DNA from: Saccharum officinarum
Lineage: Eukaryota; Streptophyta; Magnoliopsida; Poales; Poaceae
Direction of reading: 5' to 3'
NCBI GenBank assembly: GCA_020631735.1
Contig: CM036158.1
Span: 77,987,447-78,051,446, forward strand
Length of the DNA stretch: 64,000 nt
Part shown: positions 33,611 through 44,973 of the stretch, one piece after another
Layout: each line of letters starts with the position of its first letter
Position numbering within the stretch: position 1 is the stretch's first letter
Notes under the pieces: generated by a model
What the model was told of the DNA's origin: nothing
The model's database searches: none
What the model saw: the letters and a program-made list of their open reading frames with translations, nothing else
Made by a program: the position numbers and the translations under genes

Positions 33611-34285
33611 TGTAGTGCGTGTTCACCATCGCTTTGGCGCTCGACGCATCTGTGTCGAGGTGGACATCACCGTCACTTCAACGTATGAACCGTTTGGTCA
33701 TTAGTAATGGTCACCGTCGCATTAGCAGTACGATTCGGCGGTGATACACTATTGACCCCCTGCCGCATGAGATGAATAGCGGAGGTGTTGTCCATTTGCT
33801 TCACCAACGGCGAGTGTTACGGCGGTGGCCTTACATCCGACGGTGACAGAATTGCATCTGGTTTTCATAATTTATTTACTAATTTAGATGGGCCTTAATA
33901 ACTTACTGAACACACACCATACAGATATAATCATTACACACCATTCATCATGTCCACAACGAAGAGTACTTTTTATAATAAGAAGCGACACTAACATAAG
34001 AATTGTGTCAACTTAAGAATTAATACAAGCGGTACATAGATAGGAGAATAAATTTTTTGCTCCCAACAGACTTACATAACGAAAACGAGGTAGATGTGCT
34101 TCACTCCTTCAGATTGGCACTCCTGCTTGCAAGGCAAAGCTTCCTTCAGCTTGCTAGCCAGTGCACCATGGAACCCCTCTTCTTCCTCCCTTAGCCATTG
34201 CAGGAAAATCATTCAAAAGCACTTAGACTCCACAACCTGCACAAAAGCAGCAACATTAATAATATTCAACATACAATTGCTTTGG

Positions 34286-35578
34286 TTACCAATGCAAAAT
34301 TGGACTATATATAGAATCAAAACAACTCCCTACCTGAAGAAAGAACAACATATGCAACTTTACTACTCTCCTACTGACTCCATGAACAAGGGAACATAAG
34401 AAGATAGTGAGGTCCCTCCAGATGTAGCCTCCAGGTAGGTCTACGATACCGCACGACTGGGAAGGGAGGACAAGAACTTTTCTGAGATTCATGTCATATG
34501 CGATCAGTTTTTTGTCCTCGCTAACAAGGAAAATCAAATTCCATTCTAGGTGAACTATAATCACTCTGTAGTCCGCATCGCAAACATCATAACCAAATTG
34601 AATATTGTCTCGTCCAAATATCTCTAGCGTGGTCACCGTATGCTTCTGTGTCTAGTTATCAGTACCATAGTCTTCTAGGATCCAGAATGAAAGCTAATAC
34701 TTCCTGAACATACTAGCAGTACATAAACACAACTAATCTTGAGCTTCATGGATGGAGATTGGTTCACCACATGGCCTACAGATTTTTCTCCATGTCTTTC
34801 CCTGCATATCAACAACAACTATCTGGGACAACTCCAGCCAGTGCATAAAACCATTAAGAAACACACTTGTTGAATATGTGCGTACAACACCCTCACCCCA
34901 TTCATATTCCTTAAACATCCATGCTACACTCTTAGATGAGTAGATGCTCACACCTACGGACTCATCGGTCCTCTTCTTCCCATATTCAATCACATGGAAG
35001 TGCGAGGAGACTGTCGGATCAAACCCCAAGCGAGCTGAACCAAAAGAACAATTGTTATCCGGTAGTAACCACCATTTGTTAGTCACCGGATTGCAGACAA
35101 CATAGCGAAACCCAACGCACCAGCACAGGATGAGCCCGCGGCAGCAATCTGAGATCACAACATCCTCAATGGGGAAGGGAAAGAAGGTCAAGGAGGGCTA
35201 TTCACCGTTGATGCTGGTGAACTTGCATTTGCCTTTCCAGTTGCGATAGAAGAATCTGACAACATTCTAGGGCAGCTTCGTACGGTACTTGGATTCGGAG
35301 ATGAGGCGGTTTCAGGAGCGACAAACACACTTGCAGCTGCACAAGGTGCGGGCGATGAGGCGTTGGGGGATGAGGACGAAGACATGGTCTATGAGGATGA
35401 CCACTTGGTTCCTCTTGTTGGGGGCCTCCTCCTCCATCTTTAGTTCTTGACTAGGGTCTGGTGGAGCAGGGCCAGCAATGGAAGCGGTTGCACTGTCACC
35501 TGAATCAGAGAAGGAGCGCCTGCGGAGATTGGATCGTGAGCTCCTTAATAAACAGATGGAAGCTTGTTTCGTACTCAA
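34286..35578 (-). pseudogene. F-box protein gene copy 1 (degenerate)
   Basis: Read on the minus strand, the 5' part (35312-35578) holds a decayed F-box (LIDHVFVLIPQRLIARTL, CSCKCVCRS). After a frameshift comes an F-box-associated region (34733-35191) with FFPFPIEDVVISDCCRGL, YVVCNPVTNKWW and FHVIEYGKK. The last part (34286-34636) has DNIQFGYDVCDADYRV and KKLIAYDMNLRKVLVLP, separated by about 100 bases that may be a former intron. F-box proteins of this grass family are substrate receptors of SCF ubiquitin ligases. Here the F-box and W-rich linkers are broken, so a working protein is unlikely. A second copy of the same gene lies at 43030-44466. Confidence 0.72.
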
Positions 35579-36142
35579 ATGAGTGAAAAGGGGAATAAAA
35601 ATCCAAGAAAGATGGAGGGAAGTGCAAAAGAATTACCATTGCCTTTGGATCTTGCGGGAATGGCAGCAACAATAGTGGTGAGTAGCAGCCTGGTCACCGG
35701 TGGATCTGTGCGGGCCTTGCCGGTGAGGCATACTGTCGCGGGGTACTAGCTTGTCGGCGGTGAGTGGTAGCTTGCACCCTACTGAGTAGGGGCGGTCACT
35801 CAGTTTAGCACTGGGGAGCAAGGAGCAGCGATGAGGAACAAAAGCTATGGGTGAGGAGAAAGACATAGGGTGGGGAGCGTGCTTTGTAAGCAACCCTTTC
35901 AGATGCAGGAATGGAAATTGTGCACAACTTTGTAAAAAATGCGCGGGCTTGGAAATTAACGAAAGTGTTACCATCTAGACCGTGTGTAGGCGGCAGTGAA
36001 GGCTATTGGCGGTGGTGAATGGGTCCTACGAAGATGTTCCAGAAGCCACCACGCCACTATCGGGTTGAGGGCATCACTTGTTCTACCCGATTGTAAACCG
36101 TCACTCGTTCTACCCGATTGTAACTAGAAAATGTTAGATTAA

Positions 36143-36441
36143 GGGCCTGTTTGGTTTCCTCCTGCTAAAGTTTAGCTACTAAACTTTAGTCACTTTAGCC
36201 ACATAAGCACTTTTGATGATGTGGCAAGGTTTTTAAGAAGAGAGAGAAGAAGTGAGTTTCATGGGGATGAAACTCTCTTGGCACGAATACCAACTCTCTA
36301 TGAGTCATGTAATTAAATGACTATGAAATTCTAGAATGAAACTCTCCATTGAGAAGGGGTGTTTCATCCATATTTCATTTTATTCTACATGATGTGGCTA
36401 TCTTGGAAACAACGTAATGAAACTCTCCACTGGGACTAGCC
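36143..36441. mobile_element. PIF/Harbinger-like MITE
   Basis: The left end GGGCCTGTTTGGTTTCC and the right end CACTGGGACTAGCC are flanked by TAA at 36140-36142 and 36442-36444. The interior repeats GATGAAACTCTC. The two ends resemble two different MITE families, so this may be a chimera. The TAA duplications favour a single insertion of the Tourist type. Confidence 0.5.
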
Positions 36442-36808
36442 TAAGTACGAAATAAACTAGAACTAAGTCCAACATTCAATAATAAATCTTCCATTAATAT
36501 CTTATACCCTACATACAATCTACGGGTCCAGGAATTGAAATATGACATTCCAACATCCTCATAACTTGCTTTGCTTTGGATAAGGGTCATTTGCATCTAT
36601 CTCCTTAATACGTTCAATCAATGATGGAGCTAGATGCAACAACATTCTTCCATTTGCAAAGACCTTACAAGTATGGGGGTAACCCATACCCGACTAAATA
36701 GGAGAATGGAGATGGGGAACAACCTCGCGAAACTTCCTCTAACATCCCCTGGGAGCAGTGGGCAGAAGAGGAGAAGCAGAGCAATAAGGATATCTATTCC
36801 CACATCTG

Positions 36809-36853
36809 GATTGCATTCATGAGCCAGAACTGCTCTAGCTCATGAATGCAATC
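36809..36853. repeat. 16-bp perfect inverted repeat
   Basis: GATTGCATTCATGAGC (36809-36824) and its complement (36838-36853) are separated by 13 bases, with a few further paired bases outside. No gene or terminator role is evident. Confidence 0.6.
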
Positions 36854-37569
36854 TAGATGATGCTCGGGCCCTTGCTCCAGTGAAAGCTCCAAAAGATCCA
36901 CCAGCGCCAGGGCTGAAAGCCCAAGTTTGGTTTTGGTAATTAATGACACCAAGTTGCTAATGCCATGTGTTAAGTGTTTTGAGTTAGGCATAAGCAACAC
37001 ATGTGATGAAGGTGTACGTGGCAAGGAGTGGTGGCCACAAGATCACAAAGAAATGGTGCATGGACATGAAATGTCGATCATGGTGGAGATGCACATAATA
37101 TGATGGACATGATGATCAAGTGGAAGAGAAGAATCTAAGAGCGCAAGGCAAAGGTATAACCATAGGGTTTTCCTTTTGCCGGTCTAAGATGAGTAGAGAA
37201 GTGATTGACCGGATTTAGGATACATAGCCGACTATCAAGAGGGGCAATCACGGTTAGCTCGAGAATCAAGTGCCACTAGATCAATGTCTTGAGCATATGC
37301 ATTAGGATCTAGTTGAGAGCTAACATAACGCCTTGGAAAATGTTTGTGAAAATGCTAACACACATGCACATTGTGGTGTACACTCGGTGGTGTTAGCACA
37401 TTTGTGAAGGTGGTGGTGTTTGAGCGGTAGTAAGGGGTTTGGGGTTCGCTCTCCCTCCCGCCGAGCTTGCGAGCGTGGGATTCAGGCGTTTTCGAGGAAA
37501 TGAAATGTCTATTTTCTATTGCGCCGGAGGCGAGAAAAGGTGGCAAAAGTCTGAAATGATTATCACTGA

Positions 37570-38060
37570 AAATACAGTGACCGGACGCTGTGGTCAAATT
37601 GACCGGACGTGGCTGGCGCGTCCGGTTAGTTCAAACCACAGACGGACACGCGTGTGAGAAGGGTCGCGGACCGGCGCGTCCGGTCCCTCGCGGAACCGGC
37701 GCGTCCGGTCACGCACCCAGGAGTTCAGCACGGAGGGCAGATGCAATCGGACGCGGTGGCGCGTCCGGTCATGTTCGATCGGACGCGTCCGGTCACGAGT
37801 GGACTGTTACTGGACTCCGATCGGACGTGGCTGGTGCGTCCGGTCACGTGAGATCGGACGCGTCCGGTCGCAGTGGGAGCTTACTAGACTCCGACCAGAC
37901 GCCAGGTGCTGCGCGTCTGGTCAGACGCTGGGGCGCGTCCGGTCAGGGCAATGGCTACTTCTGACGTGCACTGTTCACGCTTGTCCTGTAGTGACCAGAC
38001 ACGTCCGGTCACCCTGACCGGTGCGTCCGATCAGCACGATTTTAACTGTGTCGTCCGGTA
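37570..38060. repeat. CGGACG/CGTCCGGTCA motif array in solo LTR
   Basis: About twenty copies of GCGTCCGGTCA, GATCGGACG and their complements lie upstream of the TATA box. Many are arranged as palindromes (GGACGCGTCCGGTC). The block is very rich in CpG. Its place upstream of the core promoter makes it the likely enhancer (U3) region of the LTR and a likely target of DNA methylation. Confidence 0.65.
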
Positions 38061-38084
38061 ACGGCTAGCTGCGTACCCCTTCGC

Positions 38085-38091
38085 TATAAAT
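38085..38091 (+). promoter_or_regulatory. TATA box of solo LTR
   Basis: CGCTATAAATAGAAG lies just after the motif array. The box fixes the LTR as plus-strand, with transcription expected to start about 30 bp downstream. Confidence 0.65.
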
Positions 38092-39124
38092 AGAAGTTGG
38101 TCGGGGTTTGAGGGCAACTCTTGCACATTTTGAGACCTAGAGACATCCTTTGAGCTAGAGAACAACCCCTCCACTCATCTCTTTGCTTAGTTGCACATCT
38201 TGAGTGAGATTGAGTGAGATTTAAGTGCATTGCTTGAGAGTTGCATTCTAGAGGCACTTGATCTTCGAGTTGCTGCGGATTTCTTGTTACTCTTTCGTGT
38301 TTCCTGACACAGTAGACGGCTTGGAGCAGCGGAGGTGATTGAGCTCACAATTGGAGATTGTTGGAGCCCTCACCAAGTGTTGTAAGGGGTTCTTGATCCT
38401 TCCCCGTGGGAGTTCACGAATTGGATACTCTAGTGGAGCTCGTGGCTTGGAGGATCCCCATCATGTGTGCGGTTGTGCAGCGCCCTCCGAGGGCTCAACT
38501 CTTGATAGTTGATTAGCTCGCGAACCGACAAGTGGGTGCATCGCCACAACGAGTAGCTTGCCGGGAAGCACGTGAACCTCGGTAAAAATCTTGTGTCATC
38601 TCTTTACCAAGGATTTCTCTTGTGGTTTATCATTGTGATTGATTCTTCGAATGCATTATTTCTCTACATCGTTGGTATAAGAATCAAGTCACTTGCTCTT
38701 TACTTTCTTGTACTAGTCCTAGTGTAGTTTGCTTAGTGTAGCTTTTATCACATAGGAGTAAGTAGCTTAGTGACTTAGTCTTGTTGGTGTGTATTAGAGA
38801 TCATAGCCTTGCTTCACTAGATTTGTATAGGTGGCTTGCATAGTGTAGTTGAGCTAGTGCTAGAATTAGCTTAGCCATTTTTATACTAACATGGTTGTTT
38901 AGTGAAGCTTGTAGAATTTTAATGGGCTATTCACCCCCCTCTAGCCATTTGGACCTTACAAGGGCCCTTGCTCCAATGAAAGCTCTCCATGGTTTCGATT
39001 CCGCATGCTTTTCCCGTAACATAAGACAACTTATAATAGACCATATGTACAATGGTTTTTATGTTGTCTCATAGGAACTCACAATTCCTTAATTAATGCA
39101 TAGAATAAAAATAGAAATATGAGT

Positions 39125-39222
39125 TGCGGGCTTGGAAATTGACACGAAAGTGTTACCATCCACACCGTCTGTAGGCGGCGGTGAAGGCTACCGGCGGTGG
39201 TGAATGGGTCCTTCGAAGATGT
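39125..39222. repeat. Duplicated block, second copy of 35941-36045
   Basis: Both copies share GCGGGCTTGGAAATT, AAAGTGTTACCATC, GTAGGCGGC and GGCGGTGGTGAATGGGTCC. The first copy lies next to F-box copy 1. The second lies 0.16 kb after the solo LTR, which shows a duplication inside the CACTA-like region. Confidence 0.7.
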
Positions 39223-41000
39223 TAGCACCTAATAATGACGGCCGTGTCATACGGTGTCATACGTGTCAAAGGCACACAAATGGTACATCCATCATGGCCG
39301 TGGCCATGAGCTGAAAGTAGACGACGAGGTCCTCTCGATCGCGAAAGGACGACCATGGCGGGAACCCCGGCTCCAGACGCTGCGCTACTGTTGCCCCTGC
39401 ATACAGCCGTCGTCGCGCGGATGGCGGTGACTACTGCCTCATTGAGGGCGTTGAAGCGGCGGCTATTTTTCATTGACAACTAGGTGGCGACGCAGGCGTT
39501 GTTGTCGGCATCCCAGCGAAGGAGGATTGCCTCCGCCGTCTACCAGGCCAGGTCATCATTGGCTTGACGCAACTCCGCTGCCTTAGCCTGCACGATGTTG
39601 AGCTGCTCCTCGACGGCTGAAAAAAGTGACAAGAAAACCCTACAACTGAACACACAACGTTGCATGACATTAAGTGAAAGAGCAAGATCATGCCCAATAT
39701 GACTTACCAGTGAGTCGCGCCTGGGCCTCGGTGGCCGCATCCTCCGCTACGGCCATTTCGTGCTCCGACGCGACAAGCACCGTCAGCACGGCGTCGAGGC
39801 AAAGCTACAGCGGTGGGTCGTTCTACGCATGGATTCGGCGGGCGGTTGGCCTCGCCAATCACATCATGGCTTAATGGCACCCACCCATGAGCAGTCATGC
39901 ACCACGGAACATGGGCGCGTAAATCAAAATGGTATAGAAAAGATGGGAATGCGTAAGGCTTACTTGGTTCACGATGGTGCGTGGGCAACCGTCACTCCGC
40001 CTTCCCTCCAATCGCTTCACCTGCCTAGGTGTCCATCGTGGTTATAAATACACTAGAGTGGTACGGCGAGGGAGGCCTTTGCTTCAGGTCGCCTGCTCCA
40101 CCACTTCCTTGTTCTTGTTCTTGTGCGTTTGCAACCTCTTCTCCGCCCGCCGAGATGGATTGTGGTAAACGTCCTCAAGACGAGTCACCGAAGGCCGAAG
40201 GGCCACCGCCACATCTCTGAGCATACCTATGCAGGCAAGGGTGAGTTTTCGAGCAATGTTTTGAGATTACGATTGACCTACGCTGATCGGTGACGTTTCT
40301 AGGGCCGTTTCCCACGCTACATCCGGAGGGGGCCGTTAGCGGCCCTCGTGTCGTGACCCCATCGATGGCGGGGTTGAGTTCATCCTCCTCATCATCGTCT
40401 TCCTTGGATGACTGGCGGGAGTTCCGTGAGCTCGTCTGCATGGCGGATGAGGCCTGCTAGCACTACTCCGATGCCACCTGCAAGGTGGGTCGGCTAGAGC
40501 GCTGCCTCGACGCTATTGGGGTGGCGCTCGCCACCTCGAAGAGGGAGACTGCTGCCGTGCAGGCGACGACCGCTGACGCCCAGGACCATATCATTGGTGA
40601 GGGTTCTCTGCATCTTGTCATCCTATCTGACATCCGTAGCTTTTGATCTTCTCATCGTCTTGTTGCCAGCGCTAGAGGAGCAGCTGGTGGCCTCTCGCCA
40701 CAAGACAGAAGAAGCCCGCCTCCAGTAGTTTCTCCTGATGGAGGACCATGAGCGGGCTATGGTGGTAGGAATCCGGCAGGGAGCCGGCATCGCCCTCGCC
40801 ACCATGCAGCTCCGCACCGGCCAGGACTTTCGCGGGGTGGAGCCTGGGTTCCCGGGCCACGCCGGGCAGGCGGAGCGGGCCGAGCTAGTCGGTGACTTCG
40901 CCGCTGCCCCGGCCGCCATGAATGTGGAGGACATCCTCCGCGATGGTGGCCAAGGGCCTTAGGTTGTACCTAGCTAGGGCCTTTTTATAAAGAAATCTTC
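39223..41000. pseudogene. Two opposed gene fragments with ALEEQL/AVEEQL motif
   Basis: On the minus strand near 39540-39625 a TTTTTTCAG acceptor-like site precedes codons for AVEEQLNIVQAKAAELRQ. On the plus strand near 40670 a GTTGCCAG acceptor-like site precedes codons for ALEEQLVASRHKTEEARL. The plus copy continues, after a stop at 40729, with ERAMVVGIRQGAGIALATMQ, GVEPGFPGHAGQ and AMNVEDILRDGG to 40962. Both fragments look like the coiled-coil end of one family and face each other. I do not recognise the family with certainty; similar pieces are often carried by grass transposons. No intact gene is present. Confidence 0.4.
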
Positions 41001-43029
41001 TCAGCTCATGTTTCCTGATTTATTTTGTTTTGTGCACCACCATCTTGCCGTTCTTGCCGATGATCTGATCGTTCGAATGCCGTAATCGCGTGACCTTGCC
41101 TAGGGATCGACCCACAAGGCTTAGCCTAGTACAACTCTGTTTTCATTATCGAAGTGTCATAGGATAGATCTGGTGGCATCGCACCCTCCATCGTCCTCTT
41201 TTCTTTAGGTCGACTTGCCCAAGGGGAATGGCCTGAAGTCTGAGAATGACTCTGTCGAACGAAGCACCAGTTGGCTGCATCGCCGCTCACGATAGTCCCA
41301 TTGCGTCGTAGGTCTCGGTGTAAAGGAGGTGTCGCTTCTACCATCCCTTTGGACATGAGACAGGTGGGTCTTGCCAATGATTGGGTCGACGATAAGGGGA
41401 AAATGTCCCAGCTACACAATTGCACCGAGCGAGAGCAGGAGTTAAGGCGAGGCCACATCTCCCATGATCTTAGTGGAGTATGCTTCTCCTGAAAATAGCG
41501 TTGGAAGTTGGACAGAGAAAATTGACTGCACCACGCGGCTCATCTGAAGGGTCTTGTCCACCCGGTCGCCCGCCGTCGGAGTAGAATAAAAATAGGAATG
41601 TGAGTACCACAATGACATGAGCCAACATTTCATTAAAAAAGTAAATCTTTATTCATAAGTCTAGTAGCTTACATTCGAAAGGTGTATAATAACAAAGATG
41701 TGTATCGAAGACTACTGTGTGTACAATAACAAAGACCTATCGAGTACATAAAACAACCTATGCTCGACTACGACGTCGCAAAACTTCCACTAACATCACC
41801 CAAGAAGGGGCATGGAGCAGAGTTTGAAATGACAGAGTTGTAGTCGTATGCTGCTCCGATGAAGAGAGCTAATGCGACACCCACCTCGCAAAGCTTCCAC
41901 TTGCATCCCCCGTAGGCAAGGGTTGCAGCGGAAAGCACAAGGAGACCTTCCGCGTGTATGACTCCTCCATGGAAATAGAAGAGAGGATCACCCCTGGACA
42001 TACCAAAAGGCGGTGATCCTCCCTATATCTTCACAAAACTTCCACTAGCACCAAGGCCAGACAAGCAGCCATGCATTGCTGCACCCCAAACGCGGAAGAA
42101 AGCCAATCTTCAAGGCCTTATCCCATCGCCGGTGCTGCCACCAGAGAAGTTGAAGAACGAGCACCATGGCGATGAAGATGGATGACAGGCTCAAAAGCTT
42201 CCTTTCACTAAAACTAAAGGCGGTTCTTGGAGGAAGAAGGTGTGTGGAATGAGCACAACTGATGGCAAACTAGCTTACCTTGGCTTAAATAGCCCCACCT
42301 CAAGACGTGCGTGGGGAAGGCAACAGTCAAGGTCCGTGACATCTGCGGCCACCCACGCGATTCACGGGTGATGGAGCGGTGAACACGATGTGGTTTAGAT
42401 TCCCTGGCACTTTTGATTTCCTGCCACATTTCATCCTCATCTAAAACTGGACTTAATGACAACGTGTACTCAAGCGTATGATACGACACGAGCGGGGAAG
42501 GCAACAGTCAAGGTTCGTGACATCCACGGCCACCCACGCGAGTCACACAGGTGACGGAGCAGGGCAGACAGCGCGGACCATTTGATTCTCTGCCACATTT
42601 GAGGCACATCTATAACGCAGGTGCATTGTAGTGCTTTTGAGGTGTCATTTTTTTGTAGTATTTTAGAGTGCCCTCATCAGCATTCCCCATGTACCCATAA
42701 CATTAGAAATCAATATAAGTATTATACTACTACAGTGCTTCTTCCTTCTTCATTGTCACGCAGGCCTTCCTCCTCTCTGAGTAGGGCAATGTCACACTAA
42801 CGCTGAATCACCATATGAAACGGCGACGGGAGCTGTAACACCACCATAATGTATTGTTTGTGCCAGAGAAATAAACCAATTTGGAAACATAACAAATTAA
42901 GACACTAGTTTAGTTGCAATAATGACAACATCCACCCTAGATGAAATTAACATGGCCATAGATATTCAAACAACATTGGTCCATTTGAACATGTCGGACA
43001 CAGAGATACATCAAATGGAGCTTTGTTCA
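41001..43029. other. Interior of CACTA-like region, no gene; direct repeats
   Basis: The motif TCGCAAAACTTCCACTAACA recurs with changes near 41774, 41887 and 42034, and again near 36727. A second direct repeat of about 130 bp has copies at 42313 and 42494, 181 bp apart, both with GGGGAAGGCAACAGTCAAGG and GGCCACCCACGCGA. No coding region is supported. Confidence 0.5.
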
Positions 43030-44466
43030 CTACTCCGCTAATGACTCCAAGAAAAAGAATAAGGGAACATAAGGAAGAAAGTAAGGTCTGCTCATGAACC
43101 GTGCCAGGACTTTACGTCTATTATAGCTACGGTTGACACCGGCAGGGATGACATGAACTTTTCTTCGGTGCATGTCATACGCAATGATTGTTCTTTCCGC
43201 CCCAACAAACAAAATTAAATTATATTCTGGGTGAACTGTAAACGCTGTGTAGGCTGAATCATAATCCACATAACCAAATTTAATATTAGGTCTTGTTTAG
43301 TTTGCAAATTTTTTGAACCCGATGAATAGTACCATCTTCGTCTTATTTGACAAATATTTTCCAATTATAGATCAACTAGGCTCAAAAGATTCATCTCATG
43401 ATTTCTAACTAAACTGTGTAATTAGTTATTTTTTTACCTATATTTAATACTTCATGCAAGCGGCTAAAAATTGATGTGATGGAGAGAGTGAAAAATTCTA
43501 ACTTTTGGGTGCATCTAAACAAGGCCTTAGTCTTTCCAAACACCTTCAGTGTGCTGACAGTATGCTTCAATGTCCATTTATTAGTAGCATAGTCTTCAAA
43601 GGATCCAAACTGAAAGCTAGGACATATTGTGACCACTAACACCACCAACAGTACATATACACAATTGACCCTAAGCTTGATGGATGGAGGGTAGAGTATC
43701 ACGAGGCCTAGGAATTTTCCTCCATGTCTTTACCTCCATATCCACAAGTATCAAAGAGTACCCTATAATGTGTAGACAACCATTAAGAAACACACTTGCT
43801 GATCATGAACGTATCACATCATCAATGTCCTGGCCCCATTCAGATTCCTGATAGATCCATGCTGCAGTTTGAGATGAGTAGATCTCCACACCTAGGCACT
43901 CAACGTCCTCCTCCTCCACAAATTTAATCACATGGAAGTGCGAGGAGGCTATCAGATCGAACCTCAATCGAGCCTAACCAATAGCATGGATGCTAGGCAG
44001 CAGTACTCGTAAATTCTTGGTTGCCGGATTGCAGACGACATAGCAGGATCCAGTATCCTCAATGCACAAGCATAGGACAAGGCCATTGCAGCAATCTAAG
44101 ATAGCTACTTTGTCAATGGGGAAGGGCAAGAAGGAAAAGTGGTGCGTTCACCAGCGACGCTGGTGAAGTTTCGCTCGCCTTTCTCGTCGTCGTAGAAGAA
44201 GCCGACCACAGTCTGGGGCAGCACCTTATGGTTGTTGGCGATGAGGCATTCCAGGAGCGACAGACACATTTGTAGCACAACAAGGAGCGGACGGGGAGGC
44301 GGCGGAGGATCTCCAGAACAACATCCTCTATGAGGTTGGCCATTGCGTTCCTGTTGTTGGGGGCCGCCTCCATTTCGAAGAGCCTGCGATCGTCATTGCG
44401 CAGTAGGATGAGAGCTTGCTTAGTAATGAGATCACTAAAGAGGAAAATAATCCAACAAAGATCCAT
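43030..44466 (-). pseudogene. F-box protein gene copy 2 (degenerate, MITE-interrupted)
   Basis: On the minus strand, 44113-44466 encodes a good F-box: ANLIEDVVLEILRRLPVRS followed by YKCVCRSWN, after which the frame is lost. The middle part is recognisable only through shared DNA with copy 1, for example around ATTGCAGACGACATAGC. The 3' part (43030-43269) encodes EYNLILFVGAERTIIAYDM and YVPLFFFLESLAE, matching the end expected for the family. A 238-bp MITE (43289-43526) interrupts it. This copy keeps a better F-box than copy 1 but is not a functional gene. Confidence 0.72.
43289..43526. mobile_element. PIF/Harbinger (Tourist-like) MITE with TTA duplication
   Basis: The ends GGTCTTGTTTAG and CTAAACAAGGCC form terminal inverted repeats. 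TTA flanks both sides (43286-43288 and 43527-43529). The interior has GATGAATAGTACC and CAATTATAGATCAACTAGG, familiar from this grass family. The F-box copy at 34286-35578 shows the uninterrupted site. Confidence 0.85.
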
Positions 44467-44973
44467 CAGTGCAGTGCGAAAACATTACCCTTGCCTTTGG
44501 ATCTGGCGGCGGCGCGGTGCGAGGTGTGCAATGGTTCATACAAATTGCGAGAGGAACAATGTGCCGGCCGTGCGGGAGGTGGCGGTGGCGCTGCGTGAGG
44601 CGTGTAATGGTTCACATAAACTGGGAGAGAGGAATAATGCGCCAACCTTGAAGATGGAAAAGTGGAATGGTGATGTAACTGTGTTGTGGGTAGTTGGGAA
44701 AAAACTCGCTCAATTTACAACCGCCGGAAGACCAAACGGTCGTGTAGGGCTGGCAGCCAGAACGCCTATCCAGTCGGCTCGGCTTTTCATGCGATGGAGA
44801 AAATACCACTGCCGCATCTATTGTTAACCCGTGGGTGGTAGAAGTTTCAACTGTCGGTTTCCTTCCTCAGGAGACCTCGCTATCGGTACAACCGGTGGTG
44901 GAAGCATAATACAGTCACTTCTATCGCTACGGCAGTGAAACTGGCGATAGTGATAAGTCAATCTGCAGTAGTG

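Larger units (their letters stand above)
36914..38960 (+). mobile_element. Solo LTR of 2.05 kb
   Basis: The segment starts TGAAAGCCCAAGTTTGG, ends TTTGGACCTTACA and is flanked by AGGGC on both sides (36909-36913 and 38961-38965). There is no internal retrotransposon sequence, which is what unequal recombination between two LTRs leaves behind. The size and end sequence suggest the SIRE/Maximus type of copia element, but this is a recollection of family appearance and not proven. It holds a TATA box and a large array of CGTCCGGTC motifs. Confidence 0.82.
33319..44973. mobile_element. Composite CACTA-like region carrying gene fragments
   Basis: The right terminus is clear: read on the minus strand from 44973 it begins CACTACTGCAGATTGAC, followed by CACTATCGCCAG-type subterminal motifs. 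The left part (33334-33600) is a tandem array of the subterminal kind, but the left end itself is in the gap. No CACTA transposase is recognisable. Inside are two degenerate F-box gene copies, a solo LTR, MITEs and other fragments. A duplicated block (35941-36045 and 39125-39222) shows that the interior is itself rearranged. It could be one large element or two related elements fused. Confidence 0.5.

Noticed and set aside
44330..44827. 165-residue plus-strand frame
   Set aside because: It overlaps the F-box coding sequence on the opposite strand and has no motif of its own.
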